Under the pieces are notes generated by a model. It worked only from the letters and a program-made list of their open reading frames with translations, had not been told where the DNA came from and did not search any database. From Bacteroidota bacterium (GTDB taxonomy: Bacteria; Bacteroidota; Bacteroidia; Palsa-948), in the NCBI GenBank assembly GCA_016213405.1, contig JACRAM010000023.1:1-39902 (forward strand): a DNA stretch of 39,902 nucleotides, in the 5' to 3' direction. Below are positions 1 to 6,742 of the stretch, piece by piece (the stretch's first letter is position 1; every line of letters starts with the position of its first letter). The translations under genes were made by a program, and so were the position numbers.

Positions 1-1593
1 AAAATGATTATTGTAGAAAATCTTTTCTCCATATACATTATAGATTTCAATACTCTTCATTTTCAAATTCTCAAATTGACCCATCTTCAAATTAAACACC
101 CCGCCCGTGGGATTAGGATAAATATTTATTTCTTCTTTATTGATAAATTCATTGACTCCGGTAACTATGCCTAACTTTGCAATAAACATCTTATGTATCT
201 GAGCGCTGGTGCTTAATGTAGTGGCGTCAAAGGAAATTGACGGACTTTCAAAATATCCTGCCACATATACATAGCCAGAAGCATCTGCAACAATAGATTT
301 AGGAATATCTGCATCATTTCCACCAACTCTTATCGCCCAAATCACACTCCCAGACGAATCGTATTTTACCACAAATATGTCTGCTGAATTATTGGGAGAA
401 CTTAAAATAGTTGAGCCAAAGATGATGGTATTACTTGAAAATTCTCCTGTCAAATAGATATTACCTGAATTATCTACAACCATCGACCACGCAGCATCAT
501 TATTACCTCCCCCACCCGCCCTTTGCGCCCAAAGCACATTTCCCAAAGTATCGTATTTTACAATGAATATATCAGAAGCATTGATATGTGGCAGGGTAAT
601 AGAAGCAAAAGTGATAGAGGAACTATAAGAATATCCTGCCATATAAACATTACCAAACGCATCACAAGAAACAGAGGTTGCATAATCACCCGTAATTCCA
701 CTGGCGCTTTTTGCCCATAGAGCATTTCCAGATGCATCGTATTTAACAATAAATATTTCTGCCCATCCAGAATTCGTATTTGTTAATGTAGTAGAGCCAA
801 AAGTAATGGAAGAACTCCTAAACGTTCCCGCCACATAAACATTACCGGAGGCATCGGAAGAAACGGATGCTGGACAATCAGGATTATTTCCACCCGCGCT
901 TTTTGCCCACAGAACATTGCCGTTGGCATCGTACTTCACAATAAACATAGCATAATTACCACCTGCATTGGTCAATGTAGTAGAGCCAAAGGTGATGGAT
1001 GAACTTTTAAAACTTCCAACCACATAAACATTTCCGAAAGCATCGGCAGTAACAGATAATGCAGAATCACCCAAAGTTCCTCCCGCCCTTTTTGCCCAAA
1101 GGATATTTCCGGCAGTATCGTATTTCGCAATAAACATATCTGTAGTGCCGATAGGATAACCGGAGACACCGGCATTGATTAAGGTATCGGAGCCAAAAAT
1201 GATGGTGTCACTCCAATACCATCCTGCCATATATAAATTTCCAAAACCATCAGAAGCAACTGATTCGCCTTGATCCCAATCCTTTCCCCCTGCATTTTTT
1301 GCCCAAACCACACCTCCAATGGCATTATATTTAACAAGAAATATGTCGCCAGTTACTGTGGAACCAACAAGAGCGTTCAACGTAGTGCTACCAAAGGTGA
1401 TAGATGTTCCTGCGAACATTCCCATCACATAACTATTGCCTGAAGCATCGGCAGTAACGGAAAACGCCTCTACATTCATGTTTGTTCCTGCTTGTTTTGC
1501 CCATGCCCAGCTTGGAATTTGCGCACAAGAAACAGGCGGAAGAAAACCTCTGACGGCAAATAAAATAAAAATTAATTGTAAGTTATTTTTCAT
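1..1593 (-). CDS. Secreted SBBP-repeat beta-propeller protein with T9SS sorting domain, 3' end outside window
   Basis: An open frame of 531 codons starts at ATG 1593 and reaches the left edge without a stop. Residues 1-25 form a signal peptide ending in SCAQ. Seven repeats of about 65 residues follow. Each has the pattern KYDxxGNxLWAKxAGG, then SVxxDxxGNVYVAGxF, then SITFGSTTL, which is the SBBP (seven-bladed propeller) type. After the last repeat comes INIYPNPTGGVFNL, the beginning of a type A T9SS C-terminal domain, which is cut by the edge. The protein should cross the outer membrane through T9SS and be anchored or released. It is a neighbour in the same direction of a second propeller protein at 1666-3504, but a strong terminator lies between them, so it is probably transcribed separately. 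The ligand is unknown. Confidence 0.9.
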   Translation of the reverse strand, partial: MKNNLQLIFILFAVRGFLPPVSCAQIPSWAWAKQAGTNMNVEAFSVTADASGNSYVMGMFAGTSITFGSTTLNALVGSTVTGDIFLVKYNAIGGVVWAKNAGGKDWDQGESVASDGFGNLYMAGWYWSDTIIFGSDTLINAGVSGYPIGTTDMFIAKYDTAGNILWAKRAGGTLGDSALSVTADAFGNVYVVGSFKSSSITFGSTTLTNAGGNYAMFIVKYDANGNVLWAKSAGGNNPDCPASVSSDASGNVYVAGTFRSSSITFGSTTLTNTNSGWAEIFIVKYDASGNALWAKSASGITGDYATSVSCDAFGNVYMAGYSYSSSITFASITLPHINASDIFIVKYDTLGNVLWAQRAGGGGNNDAAWSMVVDNSGNIYLTGEFSSNTIIFGSTILSSPNNSADIFVVKYDSSGSVIWAIRVGGNDADIPKSIVADASGYVYVAGYFESPSISFDATTLSTSAQIHKMFIAKLGIVTGVNEFINKEEINIYPNPTGGVFNLKMGQFENLKMKSIEIYNVYGEKIFYNNHF

Positions 1594-1604
1594 TTCATAA
1601 AGGT

Positions 1605-1650
1605 ATTAAAAAAAGCAGAGAGCGCCAAAAAAATCAATGGCACTCTCTGC
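1605..1650 (-). terminator. Rho-independent terminator after the 1666-3504 gene
   Basis: On the minus strand the arms GCAGAGAGTGCC (1650-1639) and GGCGCTCTCTGC (1626-1615) pair over 12 positions with one mismatch around a 12-nt loop. A run of seven T follows at once (1614-1608). It lies 16 nt after the stop of the upstream gene. Confidence 0.85.
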
Positions 1651-1665
1651 ATAAATTTATTTGTA

Positions 1666-3504
1666 TTAATCTGCAATAATAAATTTTCCGTATGCAATAA
1701 TTCCTGCGCTATCAGATAACTTATAAAAATACAAACCTTGCGGCATATTTCCTCTGTCAATAACAATATCGCCTGAGTTAATATTATTGATTGCTGAAAC
1801 TACTCTGCCTGTAATATCATAAACCGATAAAACCGCATTGTTGATTTTAGTTTCAGCAGCCAATGTTAAAACAGCATTTGTAGAAAATGGATTGGGATAT
1901 AGTCCATACTCAACAGAGTTGCTTTCTGATAATTGTGCATACCGCCCTCCATCAAGTACAGGTCCATCACAGGCACCAGTTGCACCATATTCTAAGGTGA
2001 TAAAATCATTACTTTCATTCTGAACAACACTATTTCCTTCCACATAAACAAAATCTATTCCATAGCAACTTTTGTAAACAGTTTTTAAACCATATTTCCA
2101 AAACATCCCATCATCTGCTAAAATGGCATCAGAACCATAATCATAAGAAGCACTCCAAACATTGCTTCCATTAGTAGCATTATATCCCCGCGTAGTAATA
2201 TTTATGGTCTTGGTACTGCCAACAAGTTCATCACTCATACCCGATATATATATTCTGTTTGTTATGGATGCATATTCTATTGCATATCCGTAATCAGTTC
2301 CACTTGCTTCAGGTGCAGATGCTGCACCATCATAAGTTACAGGATTTGTACTCCAACATGTAGAAAGTCCTCCTGCATTTGCATCATAAGCGGCAAGCAA
2401 ATAATCGGCATCCGCTGAAGCACCCGTATTTTTTACCATATATCCTCCAGCATATACTATATCATAGGAAGTGCATTTAACACCAATCGCCACATCAGTG
2501 AAAACTTCATCTTTATTATAACTTGAATTGTTGTAGGGGGTTGTCCATATTAGACTACCGCTGCTGTTATATTTTATTATCACACCATCCGTTCCATTTG
2601 AAGAGGTAGTTCTATAACCCGCAACATAAACATTGCCTGCACCATCAACAGCCAAAGCGTTTGGAACATCAGACAATGTGCTTGCACTATTATCATATTG
2701 AGCGCCCCATGTTTGTGAACCGGTTGAAGCGTTGAGTTGAGCTGTCCACCAATCTCTCCCTTGGCTAGTATTTTGTATCCATCCCGTTACATATACAGCG
2801 CTTGAGGTCGCCTTTAAATCGGTTGCACAATGTTCCTTTCCGTAACCGGCAGAACTTCCTGATTTGGTGTATGGCGTACCGCTCCATCCCCACCCAGAAT
2901 TGCCGACATTATCCTTGAGAACAATTAATTTCCAGTTGGTACCGTCAAATGAAGAACCTCCTACATATACGTTACTTGCGTCATAAACTGCAAGGCAAAT
3001 TCCCCTTGGAACACCTCCACCCGTACCGCAATTATCTAAATCAACATAATGTTTTGGATAATTAGTTTGAACAACTCCTGAAGAGTTATATCTAATCAGT
3101 GTAAGGTCATCATATTCTGAAGCAGAAGTAGTATAAGTAACAGCAGCAACCCAAACATTCCCGCTGGCATCAACTGCAATTGCGTAGCCGGCTTCTACAT
3201 CACAATTGCCTGTAGAGGAAACAACATTAGTTCGTGTATTCCATACTAAAGTACCTGAAGGGTTATACTTAATGGTTTGTATAGAACGATCTGTAGTTAC
3301 CGGATTAGAAGTATTCTCTGCTCCTGTTACATACACATTTCCTGATGCATCGGTGGTTATAGCATATCCAGCATCAATTTTAGTGCTTGAACTGTTCCAT
3401 GTTTTTGCCCATGTTGGCGTAGTTGGTTGTGCAAACACTCCATTTGCCGTTAAGCAAATTGCCACTCCCAGCAATATTGTCTTTGTAAAGTTAAGTTTTT
3501 TCAT
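1666..3504 (-). CDS. Secreted beta-propeller-like protein with T9SS type A sorting domain
   Basis: A 612-residue protein with a signal peptide (about residues 1-26, ending NGVFAQ). The body is made of propeller-like repeats with the signature DASGNVYVTG/VDGAGNVYVAG and interleaved IKYNSSGxLIWxT strands, as in SBBP and related PQQ-like repeats. The last 75 residues carry LYPNPFSTNAVLTL, VYDITGRVV and PQGLYFYKL, a complete type A sorting domain. It should therefore be exported by Sec and then by T9SS. The repeats are less regular than those of the neighbour at 1-1593 and have longer Ser/Thr-rich loops. No catalytic motif is visible; a binding or adhesive role is a guess. The stop is followed by a terminator. 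Confidence 0.88.
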   Translation of the reverse strand: MKKLNFTKTILLGVAICLTANGVFAQPTTPTWAKTWNSSSTKIDAGYAITTDASGNVYVTGAENTSNPVTTDRSIQTIKYNPSGTLVWNTRTNVVSSTGNCDVEAGYAIAVDASGNVWVAAVTYTTSASEYDDLTLIRYNSSGVVQTNYPKHYVDLDNCGTGGGVPRGICLAVYDASNVYVGGSSFDGTNWKLIVLKDNVGNSGWGWSGTPYTKSGSSAGYGKEHCATDLKATSSAVYVTGWIQNTSQGRDWWTAQLNASTGSQTWGAQYDNSASTLSDVPNALAVDGAGNVYVAGYRTTSSNGTDGVIIKYNSSGSLIWTTPYNNSSYNKDEVFTDVAIGVKCTSYDIVYAGGYMVKNTGASADADYLLAAYDANAGGLSTCWSTNPVTYDGAASAPEASGTDYGYAIEYASITNRIYISGMSDELVGSTKTINITTRGYNATNGSNVWSASYDYGSDAILADDGMFWKYGLKTVYKSCYGIDFVYVEGNSVVQNESNDFITLEYGATGACDGPVLDGGRYAQLSESNSVEYGLYPNPFSTNAVLTLAAETKINNAVLSVYDITGRVVSAINNINSGDIVIDRGNMPQGLYFYKLSDSAGIIAYGKFIIAD

Positions 3505-3534
3505 TTTGATTTTGTTTTTATTGTTTGTGTTTTA

Positions 3535-3679
3535 CCCCTACTCTAAAGGGAGATTAATTATACGAAATACGAAGTACGAGTTAAATCCATCCCTCGTATA
3601 TCGTATTTCGTAACTCGTACTTTGCCTTTCATCCTTTAGGGATTTAGCAACTGTTTTTTTTCTCCCTTTAAGGCAGGGG
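3535..3679. repeat. Nested inverted repeat with heptad-period inner arms
   Basis: The outer arms are 3535-3553 (CCCCTACTCTAAAGGGAGA) and 3661-3679, matching at 15 of 19 positions when inverted. Inside, 3561-3580 and 3593-3612 are inverted copies matching at 18 of 20 positions with a 12-nt loop. The inner arms are tandem heptamers: TACGAAA, TACGAAG, TACGAGT on the left; CCTCGTA, TATCGTA, TTTCGTA, ACTCGTA on the right (3592-3619). The outer right arm encodes the C-terminus of the small gene at 3668-3853. Confidence 0.85.
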
Positions 3680-3853
3680 CATCGTCAAATAACCTTTCAA
3701 CAAATGCCACAGGGGCTTGAGCACATATTCGCACAACGCCCCCGCGGCAATCACCAGCAAGGCAACAAAAAATATATTCTCAAGCAAACCGTTTATGGCT
3801 TTGTAGTTGAACATATCCTTTATGCCGTTGCTGGTTTTATTGTTTTGTTTCAT
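3668..3853 (-). CDS. Small single-pass membrane protein, unrecognised
   Basis: 61 residues with a hydrophilic N-terminus and one hydrophobic segment at about residues 25-43 (ENIFFVALLVIAAGALCEYV), then a short basic tail. I do not recognise the family. It lies 23 bp downstream of the small secreted gene at 3877-4140 in the same direction, so the two are probably cotranscribed. Its last codons (MPLP and the stop) lie in the outer arm of the repeat at 3535-3679, so the natural C-terminus may have been altered by that repeat. The chance that this is not a real gene is moderate because of its short length. Confidence 0.5.
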   Translation of the reverse strand: MKQNNKTSNGIKDMFNYKAINGLLENIFFVALLVIAAGALCEYVLKPLWHLLKGYLTMPLP

Positions 3854-3876
3854 AGCGATGTTTTTTCTTTTCTTTA

Positions 3877-4140
3877 TTAATTAGGCGATTTTGGATCCGC
3901 ATGACTAACAATAACTCCATTGCTTACGTAAACCGTGGCGGTTCCTAGTTCAATTCCTGCTGCCGAGTTGCATGTGCCCACAATATCACGCACCCAATAA
4001 ACCGTGTGATGATGCGAGCAGGTTTGCAGATAGTAGGCAATCTGGTCATCGCTCACACCGCACTGCACTTTTGCTGCAGGAGCCGCGCTGATGGCAAACA
4101 TGCCGAACAGCATGACGGAAGAAAGAATTAATTTTTTCAT
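3877..4140 (-). CDS. Small secreted protein with three cysteines, unrecognised
   Basis: 87 residues. Residues 1-19 are a clear signal peptide (MKKLILSSVMLFGMFAISAA). The mature part of about 65 residues holds C27, C41 and C57, a CSHHHTVYWV stretch and an aromatic, beta-rich C-terminal half. The clean signal peptide makes it a credible gene. It is the first gene of a probable two-gene unit with 3668-3853. The start ATG is preceded by a purine-poor, A-rich leader rather than a Shine-Dalgarno sequence. Function unknown; the Cys/His content could serve metal binding or a disulfide, which I cannot decide. Confidence 0.65.
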   Translation of the reverse strand: MKKLILSSVMLFGMFAISAAPAAKVQCGVSDDQIAYYLQTCSHHHTVYWVRDIVGTCNSAAGIELGTATVYVSNGVIVSHADPKSPN

Positions 4141-4156
4141 TGTGTTTTGTTTTTGT

Positions 4157-4279
4157 GATTACACAGATTTCAGAAATAGATTACACAGATGGTTTTTTAT
4201 CAGTGGAATCATTGGTTTTCAGAATCGGTGTAATCGGTTTAGAAAACAAAGGAACAACCCCCGTTGAAAAAATCGGGGG
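4157..4279. repeat. GATTACACAGATT inverted repeat and adjoining hairpin
   Basis: GATTACACAGATT at 4157-4169 and its inverted copy AATCGGTGTAATC at 4223-4235 differ at one base. A further partial copy (GATTACACAGAT) lies at 4179-4190. A separate hairpin CCCCCG/CGGGGG spans 4258-4279. The stretch occupies the gap between the divergent genes starting at 4140 and 4354. Confidence 0.7.
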
Positions 4280-4319
4280 ACAAAATCGGCTTCTGATTAC
4301 ATTCGGCTATATAATTTTG

Positions 4320-4349
4320 TTTGAAAATTGTTTTTTTCTTATACCTTTG
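4320..4349 (+). promoter_or_regulatory. Bacteroidota-type promoter for the 4354 gene
   Basis: TTTG at 4320-4323, an 18-nt spacer, then TACCTTTG at 4342-4349 match the -33/-7 consensus TTTG...TAnnTTTG. The start ATG is only 4 nt after the -7 box, so the transcript is predicted to be leaderless or nearly so. Confidence 0.7.
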
Positions 4350-4353
4350 TTTA

Positions 4354-4731
4354 ATGATTAATCCAAACACCATAGAACATCTTCATGAATTCATTCACGG
4401 TTTAACGCCCGAAGCAATACGATATGAAAAAAAATTCATGCGTTTTGTGGAGGCAAACACCTTTATAAAAAGATTATTCGATTACCTGCTCAGTCAAAAA
4501 AAATGCCCTGCTCTAAAGGATTGTAGTAAAGAAATTTGGTGCGGCTTCACAGATAAAAAATCGCAGGAGTTTCTTTTAAAACTGTGCATCCGGCTGCGAG
4601 ACATATTGCTGGAAGCGATGATTCTGGATAACGCGCCAGTACCCTTTTTTAATGATTCGCCAGCCAGACAAGAAGATACCCTTCCTGAGGCAATGTTGCT
4701 CCGTAGAAGAATGGGGTATTTGAATGATTAA
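4354..4731 (+). CDS. Short protein sharing the N-terminal domain of the following TPR protein
   Basis: 125 residues from ATG 4354; the frame extends upstream to 4321, but those codons lie across the promoter. The sequence aligns by eye with the first 100 residues of the 535-residue protein at 4753-6360: HEFIHGLTPEAIRYEKKFMRF against YSLIHSLTPNETQLVKKFLSCF, then LFDYLLSQKKCP against LFDYLQSRSELP, then a LRDILLEAMI-like helix. It ends with an acidic/basic tail instead of the TPR body. It is therefore either a stand-alone copy of the domain or the remnant of a full-length duplicate. The two genes are 21 bp apart and probably cotranscribed. The domain resembles the helical N-terminus of a Bacteroidota TPR family; its role is unknown. 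Confidence 0.7.
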   Translation: MINPNTIEHLHEFIHGLTPEAIRYEKKFMRFVEANTFIKRLFDYLLSQKKCPALKDCSKEIWCGFTDKKSQEFLLKLCIRLRDILLEAMILDNAPVPFFNDSPARQEDTLPEAMLLRRRMGYLND

Positions 4732-4752
4732 TTCTGATTTGCAATACACAAC

Positions 4753-6360
4753 ATGGAAATACTTTATTCGCTCATACACAGTTTAACGCCCAACGAAACA
4801 CAACTTGTTAAAAAATTTCTTTCCTGCTTTGCCAGCAGAGAGGGAGAAGAAAACACCCTGTCATTAAAACTCTTTGATTACCTGCAAAGCCGCAGCGAAC
4901 TGCCGGAAGCGGAAACCTGCTGCATTTATATTTACGGAACTCCCCAAAAAGCAGAAACATTTGTGGTGCTCAAACACCGCCTGAAAGAAAAAATATTAGA
5001 CCTGCTGCTCACCGATATTTCTGACGACAAACAGAAGGATTTGGACGAAGCCGATTATGCCATCGTCAAGATAAATAAGAAGAGCGCCCAGTTCAGGCAA
5101 TTGTATTTTTCTAAAAAGAAATTACCATTGCTGCCTTATATGCTCGATGAAATTATTCTTCTCGCAAAAGAATACGAGGAGTATTCCATCCTAGTAGAAC
5201 ATCTTAAGCTAAAGAAAACAACAATAAACTGGAAGAAAGGAAAAAAAGAGTTTGAACAGATTAATAAGGAAATGGAAAAGTATTTGGAGTTCAACCGCAT
5301 GATGAATAAAGCGGAGCATTGTTATCATGAGTTAAAACTATTAAGCGATTATACAAGCAAGCCCGATGATAAAAAGCTAAATACATTTTTTGCAATAGCC
5401 ACTGCCGAGCTAGACGGATATTACGAGCAGACAAAATCCGCCTACATAAAATATTATCACAAGTTTTTAGAGCTGGGGTTTTATCAGCACCGCAATAATT
5501 ATTCTAAAGCCCGCAGCGTTTGTCTGGAATTATTAGATGTTGTTATGGAGAACAAATCGGTTTACCGCAGGCAGCGTTTGGGAGTGGTGTATGATAATCT
5601 TTCGCGCTGCGAGTTTTATTTAAAAGATTATACGCAGGCGGCAAAGGATGCACGCGAAGCGCAAAAGTATTTCAATGCCGGTTCAGAAAACTATTGCATC
5701 GCCCTTGAGCAGGAGTTTTACGCCCTGTTTGCCATGGAGAAATATGAAGATGCCATTACGATGGCGGAGAAAATGATTTCGTCCGCCACCCGCAAAGAAC
5801 TGGGCGAGTTCCGCGATGCCAAATACCATTACCTGCTTGCCAACGCGCTCTTCAAGAAAGAAAGATTCCGCGAGGCGCTCAACCTTCTTTCGCAGGAAAG
5901 AGAACTATCGGCAGACAAAGCCGGCTGGGAAATAGGCAGGCGCACGCTCAAAATAATGACGCTGGTTGAAATGAACCAATTGGATGAAGCCAGTTTGGCG
6001 GTGTATAGTTTAAAAAAGTTTTTCTCCCGCACAAAAGCTGAAGCTCCTATCAGCGCGCGCGATAAAATAATACGCAACCTGCTGCTGATGGCGGAAAGAA
6101 AAGGATTTGGGTTCAACCTATTGAATGGCGGCACGGATAAATACATGGAAAAGTTAGGAGCAGGGAGTTCGGAGTTTGAAGGAAATTCAAAATCAAAAAT
6201 GGCTGCTCACTCCCAACTCAAAACTCCAGACTCCGAACTAAAATGGGAGCCCTTCACCCACGAGCTTTTCCCTTTTCATGAGTGGTTTGCAAGTAAGATG
6301 AAGAAGCCCATCCCCGCCCCTTCTCCAAGTAAAGGGAAAAAGAAAGTTGTTTTCCAGTAA
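4753..6360 (+). CDS. Helical TPR-like protein with conserved Bacteroidota N-terminal domain
   Basis: 535 residues, no signal peptide, so probably cytoplasmic. The N-terminal 110 residues are the LIHSLTPNETQLVKKF domain also present in the gene just upstream. Residues about 110-440 are all-helical with TPR-like pairs, for example RLGVVYDNLSRCEFYLKDYTQAAKDAREAQKYF and YHYLLANALFKKERFREALNLL. The C-terminal 70 residues are low-complexity, contain a heptad-repeat insertion (6154-6244, residues about 468-498) and end in a Lys/Pro-rich tail. TPR proteins are usually scaffolds; no enzyme motif is visible. A role beside the large TPR/SpoIIE signalling protein downstream on the other strand is possible but not shown. 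Confidence 0.75.
   Translation: MEILYSLIHSLTPNETQLVKKFLSCFASREGEENTLSLKLFDYLQSRSELPEAETCCIYIYGTPQKAETFVVLKHRLKEKILDLLLTDISDDKQKDLDEADYAIVKINKKSAQFRQLYFSKKKLPLLPYMLDEIILLAKEYEEYSILVEHLKLKKTTINWKKGKKEFEQINKEMEKYLEFNRMMNKAEHCYHELKLLSDYTSKPDDKKLNTFFAIATAELDGYYEQTKSAYIKYYHKFLELGFYQHRNNYSKARSVCLELLDVVMENKSVYRRQRLGVVYDNLSRCEFYLKDYTQAAKDAREAQKYFNAGSENYCIALEQEFYALFAMEKYEDAITMAEKMISSATRKELGEFRDAKYHYLLANALFKKERFREALNLLSQERELSADKAGWEIGRRTLKIMTLVEMNQLDEASLAVYSLKKFFSRTKAEAPISARDKIIRNLLLMAERKGFGFNLLNGGTDKYMEKLGAGSSEFEGNSKSKMAAHSQLKTPDSELKWEPFTHELFPFHEWFASKMKKPIPAPSPSKGKKKVVFQ
6154..6244. repeat. Inverted heptamer array inside the 4753-6360 gene
   Basis: The left arm reads TTAGGAG, CAGGGAG, TTCGGAG, TTTGAAG (6154-6181). 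The right arm reads CTCCCAA, CTCAAAA, CTCCAGA, CTCCGAA, CTAAAAT (6210-6244). Both have an exact 7-nt period and the right arm is the inverse of the left (shared AGTTCGGAGT). It is in frame and adds a Ser/Lys-rich linker. Confidence 0.85.
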
Positions 6361-6388
6361 ATCATTTCTCTTCTATATTTAACTTAAA

Positions 6389-6662
6389 TTCGGGTTCAAA
6401 CTTATTCTACATAAGACTTACGCACTCTTTTGGCTGAAGCCATTTTTTCGGTTATTTCAATAGCCACGACCTTAAGGTCGTGGCAAATAATGAAAAATAA
6501 TAGGGACTTTAGTCCAAAGTGCGTAAGTCCTACTACATTGATTTTAATCCGAAAGCATTGTTTGTTATTGGACTCCTTTGGAGTCCAATGTGAATAGAAA
6601 AACATTTAGCTATTCACATCCGACCCCTTCGGGGTCGAACAACATTTTACTTTGAACCCGAA
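6389..6662. repeat. 274-bp miniature element: terminal inverted repeats enclosing five hairpins
   Basis: Perfect 12-bp terminal inverted repeats, TTCGGGTTCAAA (6389-6400) and TTTGAACCCGAA (6651-6662). Inside: inverted arms AGACTTACGCACT/AGTGCGTAAGTCC (6414-6426, 6518-6530) that enclose hairpins TGGCTGAAGCCA (6431-6442), GCCACGACCTT plus its inverse (6463-6484) and GGACTTTAGTCC (6504-6515). Then ATTGGACTCC-TTT-GGAGTCCAAT (6567-6589), ATGTGAATAG/CTATTCACAT (6588-6597, 6610-6619) and CGACCCC-TTC-GGGGTCG (6621-6637). No transposase gene is present. It fills most of the 382-bp gap 6361-6742; nothing else is seen there. Confidence 0.85.
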
Positions 6663-6742
6663 CTCACGGTAAATTTACTTTACCCTCTGCCATCCCTGTG
6701 TTGAGCAAAGCCGAACCATGCCCTCTTACATCTTCCTTGTCC

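Noticed and set aside
6402-6605. 67-codon open frame within the hairpin cluster
   Set aside because: It is made of the stems and spacers of the 274-bp repeat; no protein-like pattern.
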